Positions 8,933 through 16,425 of a stretch of DNA of 64,000 bases are shown here, piece after piece (positions within the stretch are counted from its first letter, which is position 1; each line of letters opens with the position of its first letter). Location of the stretch: NCBI GenBank assembly GCA_038851035.1, contig JAWCLH010000007.1, positions 1 through 64,000 on the forward strand, in the 5' to 3' direction. Source of the DNA: Thermoplasmata archaeon. Lineage in GTDB: Archaea > Thermoplasmatota > DTKX01 > VGTL01. A model generated the notes under the pieces. The model searched no databases and had not been told where the DNA came from. It saw only the letters and a list, made by a program, of their open reading frames with translations. Both the position numbers and the translations under genes were made by a program.

Positions 8933-9177
8933 GCTCCAGCCCCCGCATCCCCTTCTTTGCTGGTGGAACCCAGCCAGGAAGGCCTTGGGGTGACGGCCAG
9001 AGCCACGAGAGAAGCCCTGCCCTCCCTAAGTTCGACACTGAGACTTGCCCTTCCGAACCGGGGGGCTCTGGTGTCCTCTTCGAACGCGGTGATGGCGGCT
9101 ATGAGGGCCGCGAGCTCTTTAGTTCCGGCTCGCGTAGCGCTTGGAAACCGTACGAACCGAGCTCCTTTACATAGCAT
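8926..9177 (-). CDS. Small protein co-translated with the biotin-dependent carboxyltransferase
   Basis: 83 residues, not recognised with certainty. It has a helix KELAALIAAITAFEED followed by a beta-like segment and a Gly-rich tail. Short helices of this type (AAIAAAIAAY) occur at the C-termini of decarboxylase gamma and carboxylase accessory subunits, so it may be an assembly subunit of the enzyme encoded immediately downstream; this is inference. The stop codon overlaps the carboxyltransferase ATG. ATG 9177 sits 28 bases after the TATA box CTATTTATTA (9201-9210, minus strand); a GTG at 9198 is the alternative. Confidence 0.6.
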   Translation of the reverse strand: MLCKGARFVRFPSATRAGTKELAALIAAITAFEEDTRAPRFGRASLSVELREGRASLVALAVTPRPSWLGSTSKEGDAGAGAW

Positions 9178-9200
9178 TGGGAATACTTTAAACCGCACAA

Positions 9201-9210
9201 TAATAAATAG
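9201..9210 (-). promoter_or_regulatory. TATA box of the small-protein/carboxyltransferase operon
   Basis: Minus-strand CTATTTATTA, 28 bases before ATG 9177; fits a leaderless two-gene transcript. Confidence 0.5.
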
Positions 9211-9261
9211 ATTGCCATTTCGCCGTTGTGATAGTTCGGCAAATGTCGAACTTTTTGGCCT

Positions 9262-10302
9262 TCAACTGGGGTTAATAAGGGTCGTCAGAAAATAAGCGGC
9301 CCCGGAAATAATGGCTGAGAGGGGTATTGTCAGTATCCAGGCCCACACGATGTTCCGAGTAACGCCCCACCTGACCGCTGAGAGTCTCCTGGTGCTCCCG
9401 ACGCCGATGATCGCCCCCGTTATCGTGTGGGTCGTACTCACAGGAATTCCAGCGATGGAGCAACCGATTATCGTTGCGGCACCTGCGCTCTCCGCGACGC
9501 ACCCGTGTATCGGCCTGAGCCTGGTGACCCTCATTCCCATCGTCCGAATCACCCTCCAGCCCCCTACCAGCGTCCCCAATGCTATCGCCGTGTGGGCCGA
9601 TATGATCACCCAGAAGGGCACGAAAATGTCCCCCACTCCTTCCCTCCCTATGCTAGAGAAGTAGCCGGCGCCGTAGAGCAGGAAGATGATGATGCCCATC
9701 GTCTTCTGGGCGTCGTTGAGCCCATGGCTGAAAGAGAATGCGCTGGCCGAGATGAGCTGCAGCCGGCGGGACCAGCGGTTTATCCTCTCGAGGGAGCTGC
9801 GGCGCACGGCATTGAGCGCCAGGACCATGAAAACGAAGCCGAATATCATTCCGATGAGCGGGGATAGAACCATAAAGGCAACGACTTTCCAGAGCCCGCT
9901 CTGGACAACCCCCGAACCAGCGGATACGAGGCCCGCGCCCACCAGTCCCCCGACGAGGGCGTGGGAGACCGATATCGGCAGGCCGCCATAGGTCGCCAGG
10001 GCGGTCCACACGATCGCACCGAGCAGAGAGGCGAAGACGAGTCGAGTCGTGGCGATTTCTGGGCTGATGATTCCCTTCCCCATGGTGAGAGCGACCGACG
10101 TCGACACCGCGAATGCCGCGATGAAGTTGAAGAATGCAGCCATCGCCACGGCTTGCCCGGGCCTCAGGACCTTCGTGGACACGATCGTCGCAATAGAGTT
10201 GGCGGCATCGTTCATCCCGTTAAGAAAGTCAAATATGAGGGCCATTAGAATCAATACAACGACAAAGGGCGAGAGGGCTAGGAGCGCCTCCAGCTCGGTC
10301 AT
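9262..10302 (-). CDS. pit: Inorganic phosphate transporter, PiT family
   Basis: 346 residues, almost entirely hydrophobic with about ten membrane segments. The two inverted PiT signatures are present: GMNDAANSIATI at 29-40 and GLNDAQKTMGI in the second half, with VSTTHTITGAIIGVG and PISVSHALVGG as the matching second elements. PiT carriers take up phosphate (often as metal phosphate) with H+ or Na+. It begins 4 bases after the DUF47 gene ends, so the two form one transcript, the usual arrangement in archaea and bacteria. Confidence 0.95.
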   Translation of the reverse strand: MTELEALLALSPFVVVLILMALIFDFLNGMNDAANSIATIVSTKVLRPGQAVAMAAFFNFIAAFAVSTSVALTMGKGIISPEIATTRLVFASLLGAIVWTALATYGGLPISVSHALVGGLVGAGLVSAGSGVVQSGLWKVVAFMVLSPLIGMIFGFVFMVLALNAVRRSSLERINRWSRRLQLISASAFSFSHGLNDAQKTMGIIIFLLYGAGYFSSIGREGVGDIFVPFWVIISAHTAIALGTLVGGWRVIRTMGMRVTRLRPIHGCVAESAGAATIIGCSIAGIPVSTTHTITGAIIGVGSTRRLSAVRWGVTRNIVWAWILTIPLSAIISGAAYFLTTLINPS

Positions 10303-10306
10303 TCAA

Positions 10307-10945
10307 TCACGCGTGCTTGACCATGATATCGCTGAGAACATTTGCGACATCCTCGCACTTGTCCGTCGCTACCTCAAGCATGTCGTAGATCTCCTTCTTT
10401 TTCATTATTGTCACCGGGTCGAGACTACAGCTGAAGAGGTCGCCCAGGGCGTCGAGGTGGATATCGTCGGCCTTGTTCTCGAGGCTGTGGATGGCCCGGG
10501 CGCGTTTCTCGAAGGTGTTCGAGGGCATGTGCCTTATGCATTTGAGAGCCCTTGTTAGCTCGTCGGTGGTCTGGGAGAGGTTTTCCGCGAACTGCTTTAT
10601 CACCTCGTCCTTCGTGGGGTCGATACCGTATATCACCATCCGCCTGACCGAAGCGTTCACGAAGTCTAGAATGTCATCCATGTGCGAAGTCAGGGCCGCG
10701 ATGTCCTCCCTGTCTATGGGAGTGATGAAGGTCTGGTTCAGAGCGCGGTATATTTCGTGCACCTTGTCGTCGCCCCTGTGCTCCACTACCTTCAACTTCT
10801 TCTGGTAATGGACCGCACCCCGAACCTCCGAGTCACTCACCATCTCCTTCAGTATTGCTATCCCCTCCCTCACTATGGCGAGCTGTTCCTCGAGGAGGTC
10901 GAAGAAGCGCCTCTCCTGCGGTATCAGCCACGCTGTGATTCCCAT
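10307..10945 (-). CDS. DUF47/PhoU-like Pit accessory protein
   Basis: 212 residues, all-alpha, with the PhoU-like pattern (LIPQERRFFDLLEEQLAIV, HRGDDKVHEIYRALNQTFITPIDRED). The TPIDREDI segment is the best-conserved part of DUF47. Such proteins are encoded with PiT transporters and are thought to regulate them. First gene of the operon: a TATA-rich stretch at 10971-10984 lies about 30 bases before ATG 10945, again suggesting a leaderless message. Confidence 0.93.
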   Translation of the reverse strand: MGITAWLIPQERRFFDLLEEQLAIVREGIAILKEMVSDSEVRGAVHYQKKLKVVEHRGDDKVHEIYRALNQTFITPIDREDIAALTSHMDDILDFVNASVRRMVIYGIDPTKDEVIKQFAENLSQTTDELTRALKCIRHMPSNTFEKRARAIHSLENKADDIHLDALGDLFSCSLDPVTIMKKKEIYDMLEVATDKCEDVANVLSDIMVKHA

Positions 10946-10970
10946 ATTTATTGGAGACGGAAAATTAGCA

Positions 10971-10984
10971 ATATAAATAAATAG
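10971..10984 (-). promoter_or_regulatory. TATA box of the DUF47-pit operon
   Basis: Minus-strand CTATTTATTTATAT, about 30 bases before ATG 10945, in a strongly AT-rich island of otherwise GC-rich DNA. Confidence 0.5.
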
Positions 10985-11096
10985 ATAAGCACTAAAATAT
11001 ATAGTGATTATAGATATTCTATATTATTCTATTTCTTCTTTACTACACTCAGCCTGTGAAGCTCCCAATGCCGGCGGGAGGTGGGGGCCGCTCCGC

Positions 11097-11112
11097 TACC
11101 TTGAGCTAGGTA
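11097..11112. other. Hairpin-forming sequence in the 10946-11194 intergenic region
   Basis: TACCTTGAGCTAGGTA can fold back on itself. The surrounding 11060-11190 is GC-rich and rich in short complementary runs (for example CCGCCCGGAG...GAGCGGGGGG), and contains no open frame I can support. It could be an unrecognised small RNA or the 3' region of the rubrerythrin operon; I cannot assign it. Confidence 0.25.
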
Positions 11113-11194
11113 CGTTGCTTCCACTCACGCGATAGTCCGCCCGGAGAGCTGAGCGGGGGGAGCCGACCTCCCCGCAGTGCTCGTCCCGTGGGCC

Positions 11195-11770
11195 TCAGAA
11201 GACTTCTGTGTAGACCTCGAAAAACGCTTGCGGGTGGGCGCAGGACGGGCACTCCTTCGGGGCTTCTGTGCCCTCATGGATATAGCCGCAGTTGCGGCAG
11301 CGCCACTTCACTGGTTTGGCGCGCTTGAAGACCTGCCCCTTTTCCAGATTCTCGAGCAGCAGCAGGTAGCGCCTCTCGTGCCCCTGCTCCGCCACGGACA
11401 CGCTCCTGAACACGGCCGCGATCTGGGGGAAGCCCTCCTTTTCAGCGGTCTTGGCGAACTCGGGATAGAGCTTCGTGTACTCCATATTCTCCCCGGCCGC
11501 CGCGGCTTTGAGGTTCGCCTTCGTGTCCCCGATGACGCCGGCGGGGAATGAGGCGCTGACCATCGCCTCCCCGCCCTCAAGGAACTTGAAGAACCTCTTG
11601 GCGTGCTCCTTCTCGTTGTCCGCGGTATCGGAGAATATCGCGGCTATCTGCTCGTAGCCCTCCTTCCTCGCCTGCGAGGCGAAGTAGGTGTAGCGGTTCC
11701 TCGCCTGCGACTCCCCCGCGAATGCTGTCAGCAGGTTCTGCTCGGTTTTCGTCCCCTTCAGCTTCTGCAT
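11195..11770 (-). CDS. rbr: Rubrerythrin
   Basis: 191 residues. The N-terminal four-helix di-iron domain has the ExxH-type ligands (AFAGESQARNRY, DNEKEHAKRF, GENMEYTKLYPEFA, VAEQGHERRY). The C-terminal rubredoxin-like domain has CRNCGY and CPSCAH for a mononuclear iron. Rubrerythrins reduce hydrogen peroxide in anaerobes. The start is supported by GGAGGG upstream. Last gene of the operon with desulfoferrodoxin and the 49-aa protein, which together would remove superoxide and then peroxide. Confidence 0.96.
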   Translation of the reverse strand: MQKLKGTKTEQNLLTAFAGESQARNRYTYFASQARKEGYEQIAAIFSDTADNEKEHAKRFFKFLEGGEAMVSASFPAGVIGDTKANLKAAAAGENMEYTKLYPEFAKTAEKEGFPQIAAVFRSVSVAEQGHERRYLLLLENLEKGQVFKRAKPVKWRCRNCGYIHEGTEAPKECPSCAHPQAFFEVYTEVF

Positions 11771-11804
11771 TGTCTACCCTCCGTTTTTTAGTGTCGCTCC
11801 GTTC

Positions 11805-11954
11805 TCAGCACGGCTTCATCGGCGCCCCGCAGCATATTAAGTCGCATGCCGCGCAGCCGCAGGGCTCCTCGACAACAACGACCGCTCCACAAACCTCGCA
11901 CTTCATTCTTGGCTTTTTCCCTTCCTTTTCCTTGCCCTTTTTCTTTCCTGGCAT
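11805..11954 (-). CDS. 49-aa Cys-rich protein with a desulforedoxin-like metal site
   Basis: A short gene between desulfoferrodoxin and rubrerythrin on the same strand. After a Lys/Gly-rich N-terminus it reads MKCEVCGAVVVV, then EPCGCAACDLICCGAPMKPC. The CEVCG...CCG-x-PMK pattern copies the desulforedoxin-like N-terminal domain of the adjacent desulfoferrodoxin (CEVCGN...CCGQPMK), with an extra CGCAAC group inserted before the CC. It probably binds iron or zinc and may act as an electron donor to its neighbours; this is inference from context. An in-frame ATG two codons earlier (11960) is the alternative start. Confidence 0.75.
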   Translation of the reverse strand: MPGKKKGKEKEGKKPRMKCEVCGAVVVVEEPCGCAACDLICCGAPMKPC

Positions 11955-11966
11955 ATCCATCCCTCT

Positions 11967-12341
11967 TCAAGCCTTCCATAGGCCGTGGATGTTGCAGTAC
12001 TCCCTCGCCGAGAGCCTCTCTGCCTTCACGGGGAAGAGGGCCTCGGGCTTCTCCCCCGGCTTCAAGAACTTGATGTGCAGAGCGCCGTCGGCCTCGAGCT
12101 CCACCCACTCGATGTAGTGCTTCGCCTCCATCGGGTGAGGCGCGCTCCCGACCCTCACAACAACGCCCTCTGTTCTCCTCTCGATGACCGGGACATGCTT
12201 CTCCTTTGACGCATCCACGGTATTCTCCCTCATCAGCTTCATCGGCTGGCCGCAGCACACAAGCTGGCCCACACCCGCGTGCATCACCATCACAATGTTC
12301 CCGCAGACCTCGCATCTGTAGACCTGCTTTACCTCAGTCAT
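11967..12341 (-). CDS. dfx: Desulfoferrodoxin (superoxide reductase)
   Basis: 124 residues. Centre I, the FeCys4 site, is formed by C10, C13, C29 and C30 (CEVCGN, CCGQ). Centre II, the catalytic Fe(His4Cys) site, is accounted for by H49 (EKHVPV), H69, H75, C116 and H119 (CNIHGLW). The enzyme reduces superoxide to peroxide without producing oxygen, suited to anaerobes. ATG 12341 is preferred over in-frame 12383 because GGAGG lies 8-10 bases upstream and a TATA box at 12386-12397 would give a leader of about 20 bases. First gene of the oxygen-defence operon. Confidence 0.96.
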   Translation of the reverse strand: MTEVKQVYRCEVCGNIVMVMHAGVGQLVCCGQPMKLMRENTVDASKEKHVPVIERRTEGVVVRVGSAPHPMEAKHYIEWVELEADGALHIKFLKPGEKPEALFPVKAERLSAREYCNIHGLWKA

Positions 12342-12385
12342 GCGCGTAACCTCCAACCCGTCTGGCCCATACCCAACCCGCATGA

Positions 12386-12397
12386 GTATATAAATTT
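12386..12397 (-). promoter_or_regulatory. TATA box of the desulfoferrodoxin operon
   Basis: Minus-strand AAATTTATATAC; transcription would start near 12360, leaving a short leader with a GGAGG ribosome-binding site before ATG 12341. Confidence 0.5.
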
Positions 12398-12506
12398 TTT
12401 AGTAAACGCCCCCGTTGCCGGCGCGGGGCGAAAATTGAATATCCAGGGGGGCGATTGGCGGATTTGTGGAGCGGAGTCGGGTGGTGAGAAACTGGAGAAC
12501 TCTGAT

Positions 12507-13199
12507 ATGAGAAAATACGCCGCCGAGCTGGTCGGGACCTTTGCGCTTGTCTTCATCGGCTGTGGGAGCGCGGTGATCGCCGGAAAGCAAATAGGCTTCC
12601 TCGGAGTCTCGCTCGCGTTCGGCCTCTCGGTTCTGGCGATGGTCTACGCCATAGGGAGCATCTCGGGCTGCCACATCAACCCCGCGGTCACAGCCGCGAT
12701 GCTCGTGGCCCGGAGAATCGGGGCCCGCGACGCTCTAGTCTACATACTCGTGCAGTGCGTGGGCGCAGTGCTGGCTTCGGTAGTGCTCTTTTACATCGCC
12801 TCCGGCCTCCCTTCCTATAACTTGGCGCTCAACGGGCTCGGCCAGAACGGATACGGCAGCCACTCGCCTGCAGGCTACTCGATGTGGGCGGGCTTCGCCG
12901 CCGAGCTCGTGCTGACCTTCCTTTTCCTGATGGTCGTTTTAGGCTCGACGAGCAAAAGGGCCCCGGGGGGCTTCGCCGGGCTCGCGATCGGCCTCTCGCT
13001 GGTGTTCATTCACCTCGTCGGGATACCTGTCACTGGAACCTCCGTCAACCCTGCGCGCTCACTGGGCCCGGCGCTCGTGACGGGCGGGGACGCCCTTACA
13101 CAGCTCTGGCTCTTCTGGGTCGCGCCGCTCACGGGCGCCCTGCTCGCGGCACTCGTGTGGATGCTGGTTTTCGAGGAGGGGGGCAGGAAGGAGGCCTGA
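12507..13199 (+). CDS. Aquaporin, AqpZ/AqpM-type
   Basis: 230 residues with six membrane segments and the two NPA half-helices: HINPAV (N58) and SVNPARS (N181). Selectivity-filter positions by comparison with AqpZ are F38, H169, T178 and R184, the set seen in water-selective channels, so a water rather than glycerol channel is predicted. ATG 12507 follows GGAG by about 9 bases; the open frame extends upstream to 12279 but that part overlaps the desulfoferrodoxin promoter and is not coding. Stands alone between the oxygen-defence operon and a hypothetical gene. Confidence 0.94.
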   Translation: MRKYAAELVGTFALVFIGCGSAVIAGKQIGFLGVSLAFGLSVLAMVYAIGSISGCHINPAVTAAMLVARRIGARDALVYILVQCVGAVLASVVLFYIASGLPSYNLALNGLGQNGYGSHSPAGYSMWAGFAAELVLTFLFLMVVLGSTSKRAPGGFAGLAIGLSLVFIHLVGIPVTGTSVNPARSLGPALVTGGDALTQLWLFWVAPLTGALLAALVWMLVFEEGGRKEA

Positions 13200-13206
13200 G
13201 CAAAGG

Positions 13207-13215
13207 ATAAATATA
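13207..13215 (+). promoter_or_regulatory. TATA box of the hypothetical gene at 13236
   Basis: ATAAATATA lies about 25 bases before ATG 13236 with no ribosome-binding site between, fitting a leaderless transcript. Confidence 0.45.
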
Positions 13216-13235
13216 ACATCCTGAATCGAAGGCCG

Positions 13236-13583
13236 ATGAAGGAAGACCCCCTCTCGGGCCTCCTCGAGGAAATAAGGAAGAACCCGGAGCTGCTGCTGAC
13301 CAAGTACCTAAAGGCCGATAGGCTCGTTCTCAGAGAGGAGGGAGCGAAGGGCGCAAGGACCGTTTACCGCGTCTATACCGACGTTGTGGTCCTTTTCACC
13401 GAGGGAATGGCGCTCTTCATAGACGCCGACGGAAGACTGCACCAGCTCAACCCCGACGCCGTTCAGGAGATCGTCTATTCCCATGAGGCCTCCCAGTGGC
13501 TCCGGCATCTTATGATATACAGCGCTAGCCAGCTGATTCATCAGCTGATGCTCTCAAAAAAGTACGAGAGGCCGGAAACCTGA
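13236..13583 (+). CDS. Hypothetical 115-aa protein
   Basis: Not recognised. The protein has no signal peptide, membrane segment or Cys pair. It starts with an amphipathic helix (GLLEEIRKNPELLLTKYL), then alternating beta-type strands (VYRVYTDVVVLFTEGMALFIDADG), and ends with a helical stretch (SQWLRHLMIYSASQLIHQLM). This looks like a compact cytoplasmic alpha/beta domain. Start and TATA box agree. It is probably monocistronic, since the next gene is on the opposite strand. Confidence 0.7.
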   Translation: MKEDPLSGLLEEIRKNPELLLTKYLKADRLVLREEGAKGARTVYRVYTDVVVLFTEGMALFIDADGRLHQLNPDAVQEIVYSHEASQWLRHLMIYSASQLIHQLMLSKKYERPET

Positions 13584-13724
13584 TTCCGCCCCAGGAGCCC
13601 CGGCTCGGAGATGGCATTCTGGGGGAGGTTAGGGGTCGGGCGGGCTCCACGCCCTTTGGGGCACCGCCCAACGGTCTGGGCCCCGCCCCGAGAAAAGCCG
13701 GGGGTGTCCGAGAATCCCAAAGCC

Positions 13725-14429
13725 TCAATCCGTCCTCCACACCTCGATGGACCTCTCGCCGATTTTGTAGCCCATTGGGATTCTTGGGCTCCCAGGGGTC
13801 GCTATGGTCATCTGCCCCGTCTCAGGGTTCATCTCTATGAGCATGTCCGCGAGCTGGAGGATAGTCTTCACAGCCTTCTCCTCGTGGAGCTCGGGCTGGA
13901 TGAGCAGGAAACAGACGGCGCGGAAGCTCTTCGTCTTCGCCCTGAGGTAAGAGAGAAACCTATAGACGCCAGCCGGTGAGACATACATCAAAAGGGTGTC
14001 GATGGAGTCGAAAACGAGCCTCTGCTGGAGCATCCCCCTGCCCATGAACTCTCCCATCGCGGCGATTATGGTGTTGCTGAGCTTTGCGAAGTCGGCGACT
14101 GAGGCTACGTACTTCACCGTGGCCGTGTCTTGTAGGGAGGGGTTTGACTGGGGGGAGTAAATGTCGATGAATATGTACTTCCCCCAGTGCCCAGAGAGGT
14201 CGAGGGAGTGCTCCGCCATCTGGGCGATAATGTCCTCGGCGAACTCCTTCGTCGTCACGTAGGTCCCGGCCTCGCCGCTCACGAGGCCTGCGTGGAAGAA
14301 GGTCTGGGCAAGCAGCTCCCTACCCGATAGCGCGGGGCCACTGAGGAGGCAGAAGGAGCCTATACGAATTCCTCCATCTAGGGCGGCGTCAAGTTCGTCG
14401 AGGCCCGTCTTAGCCCTCAGGGTGATCAT
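13725..14429 (-). CDS. KaiC/RadA-like domain protein with degenerate Walker A
   Basis: 234 residues of RecA/KaiC fold. The P-loop position reads GPALSGRE (31-38), with Arg in place of the essential Lys; the Walker B-like strand is RLVFDSIDTLL (D141). ATP hydrolysis is therefore doubtful and a regulatory or partner role is more likely (inference). ATG 14429 is preferred because a G-rich ribosome-binding stretch precedes it; an in-frame start at 14465 would lengthen the overlap with the upstream gene. It overlaps the end of the KaiC-GTPase fusion gene by 20 bases, so the two are co-translated. Third gene of the operon. Confidence 0.82.
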   Translation of the reverse strand: MITLRAKTGLDELDAALDGGIRIGSFCLLSGPALSGRELLAQTFFHAGLVSGEAGTYVTTKEFAEDIIAQMAEHSLDLSGHWGKYIFIDIYSPQSNPSLQDTATVKYVASVADFAKLSNTIIAAMGEFMGRGMLQQRLVFDSIDTLLMYVSPAGVYRFLSYLRAKTKSFRAVCFLLIQPELHEEKAVKTILQLADMLIEMNPETGQMTIATPGSPRIPMGYKIGERSIEVWRTD

Positions 14430-15630
14430 GACGCCCCCCCTCACGCAGTGCCTCCGCCTCCGCAACCTCCATGAGTTTGCTGACTAGGACATCGAGCAGC
14501 TCAGGCACGCCCTTGCCCTCGGTCGCAACCGTCGGGATTATCGGTGTGCTCTCTGGCAACCTGAGCCTCTCCCTTATCACGGGCAACGGGAGCGCGCCAT
14601 CCCTATCCTGGTGGTTTGCGGCGACTATCAGGGGCAGGGAGTGGGCGTGGGTGAGCTGCATCATCGTTCTGGCGCGGTCGAAGCTCCCGACGTCCGCAGC
14701 ATTGATGACCAGGATTACAGCCACGGCCTCCTCAGCAAGGGTTCCAAGAATGGGGTCGAAGAGCTCCTGCCCCGGCGTTCCGTAGAGGTCGCAGGCAAAC
14801 CCCCTGTAGTCTAGGTAACCGTGGTCCATCGCTATGGTGGTCCCCATCCTGTCCACGCTAACCGCAGCGGTAGACATTGCCCTGACCAGCGTTGACTTGC
14901 CCGATTTATACGGGCCCGTGATGAGCACCTTGGGGAAGTAGACCCTGACACCGCCCGGCTTCAGGACCTTGACCGGCACCGCGAGCCTCTGGGTCAGCCC
15001 AGACCCTATCTTCTCTGCTAAAAGGAACTGCCTTACAAGTGATATCTCCTGCATCGGCCTAAGGCAGAGCACGGTGTCGAACTCAGCCTTTACCCTCTTC
15101 ACGCACTCGGGGTCGTAGTCCCACGTCGAGAAGAACACCATGACAGAGGCGCGGCGCTTCAGCTCCCTGACCAGCTCCAGGAACTCCTCGACACCGTCGC
15201 CCTGCATGTCCATGTAAGACGACATGCTGTCGACAAAGACCACCGAGTCCTGCTCGAGCGCGGGCTCGATTGTCCTGAGCACCCCCTCTAGGTCGAATGG
15301 GTCCTGGACGACGTACTTCTCGTTGGAGGGCCCCCCGCCATAGGACGAGTAGGAGTCGACTAGGTAGAGCCTCCCCTGCTCCTCCAGCCCGCGGAGGTCG
15401 TGCCCCATGAGTTCCGCCTCCCTCCTCACGGAGGAGGGGGGCTTGTTGTTCACGAGGTATATGGCGCGCCCTCGCCCCTTCAGCGAGCTGTTGATGGCGT
15501 GGATTCCAAAGGGGGTGGGGTCGAGACCGGGGGAGCTTATGAAAAGGACCGAAGACTTCTCCGGGAGTTCCTTCAGCCTCTCGTCAAAGACCCCGACGCC
15601 GAGCCTGAGCATTCGCTCACACCGCCTCAC
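14410..15630 (-). CDS. Fusion of a KaiC-like domain and a small Ras/MglA-like GTPase
   Basis: 406 residues. Residues 10-200 have the RecA/KaiC fold pattern (SSVLFISSPGLDP, DSVVFVDSMSSYM) but no usable Walker A. Residues 232-400 are a small GTPase of the COG2229/MglA kind: P-loop GPYKSGKST (239-247), switch I T264/T265, DLYGTPGQ (281-288) for G3, and NHQD (339-342) for G4. DxxGTPGQ is typical of the archaeal and bacterial branch. The start is GTG, overlapping the upstream TGA as GTGA; ATG 15612 is the alternative. Probably a nucleotide-switched signalling protein; target unknown. Confidence 0.88.
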   Translation of the reverse strand: MRRCERMLRLGVGVFDERLKELPEKSSVLFISSPGLDPTPFGIHAINSSLKGRGRAIYLVNNKPPSSVRREAELMGHDLRGLEEQGRLYLVDSYSSYGGGPSNEKYVVQDPFDLEGVLRTIEPALEQDSVVFVDSMSSYMDMQGDGVEEFLELVRELKRRASVMVFFSTWDYDPECVKRVKAEFDTVLCLRPMQEISLVRQFLLAEKIGSGLTQRLAVPVKVLKPGGVRVYFPKVLITGPYKSGKSTLVRAMSTAAVSVDRMGTTIAMDHGYLDYRGFACDLYGTPGQELFDPILGTLAEEAVAVILVINAADVGSFDRARTMMQLTHAHSLPLIVAANHQDRDGALPLPVIRERLRLPESTPIIPTVATEGKGVPELLDVLVSKLMEVAEAEALREGGRHDHPEG

Positions 15631-16301
15631 CTCAGGCCCGGCTGGACCGAGATGCCGTCCCGGCCGATATCCACGGCCTGCTCGCCCGTCAGGTGCTTGG
15701 TTCCCCTCATCTTGAGAACCTCGATGTACTTCCTACGCGCGTTCTCTTCCTTTGGGTAGGAGAGAACGAGAATCGAGTCGGCCATGTAGCCCTCGACCGA
15801 GTGGGGGATATCGGCGTAGCCCATCTCCGAGGTGAGGAAGGTGATGCAGTTGAAGGCCTTCATGAATGTGGTGAAGTCGTGGAGGAACTCCCTGTACTTC
15901 CTCTGGCTATCGAACGCGATTTTCATCACGGTCACGGGGTCCAGCACCAGCCGGTTCGGGGAGTAGCGCTCGACTTCGGCTTTCAGCGCGTTGAGCACCT
16001 CATCCGGGTTCTGGCGCATCGCGTCGCCCATGTCAATAAAAACCACCCGGCCCATCTCGACCAGGGACTGGTCGAAGAAGCTGAAGCTGGAAAGGAACTT
16101 CTGGACCACCCAGTTGGGCTCCGAGATTCCCGTGAGGTACATACCGGTCTCCCCCGCCCTCGCCCCGTGGAAAAGGCTCTGGACGGTCAGGGTGGTCTTG
16201 CCCGTCCCGGGCTCCCCGGCGACAAGGATGCTGGAAGGAAGCGGGAATCCGCCCTCTATCATCTCATCCAGCCCGGCTATTCCTGACTCGACCCTCTCCA
16301 A
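15627..16301 (-). CDS. KaiC/RadA family ATPase
   Basis: 224 residues, a single KaiC domain with intact Walker A GEPGTGKTT (29-37) and Walker B-like RLVLDPVTVM. The N-terminal VESGIAGLDEMIEGGFP is the classical KaiC/Sms entry motif. This is the only member of the three-gene operon with a complete ATP site. The start codon is TTG, supported by GGGAGGT six bases upstream; no in-frame ATG precedes the conserved N-terminus. A TATA-rich stretch (ATATATATAAGC, minus strand, about 16338-16350) probably starts the operon. Single-domain KaiC proteins often work in signalling or as archaellum-type regulators, but no archaellum gene is nearby. Confidence 0.9.
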   Translation of the reverse strand: MERVESGIAGLDEMIEGGFPLPSSILVAGEPGTGKTTLTVQSLFHGARAGETGMYLTGISEPNWVVQKFLSSFSFFDQSLVEMGRVVFIDMGDAMRQNPDEVLNALKAEVERYSPNRLVLDPVTVMKIAFDSQRKYREFLHDFTTFMKAFNCITFLTSEMGYADIPHSVEGYMADSILVLSYPKEENARRKYIEVLKMRGTKHLTGEQAVDIGRDGISVQPGLR

Positions 16302-16425
16302 TGGTAGACCTCCCGTGCAGGTAATTAAATAATGCTATGAGCTTATATATATTTATCCCGACGAACCGCCCCGCTCTATGTCCCGGTCGAGAAGGGGGCA
16401 GCTTGCGCAGGGCGGCAGGGCCCTT

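Noticed and set aside
12279-12506. N-terminal extension of the aquaporin
   Set aside because: It would cover the desulfoferrodoxin start and promoter on the other strand, and the aquaporin fold begins at 12507.
13725-16301. Archaellum (ArlH) or circadian kai cluster
   Set aside because: No archaellin, ArlI/ArlJ, KaiA or KaiB gene is nearby; the proteins are single-domain KaiC-like.
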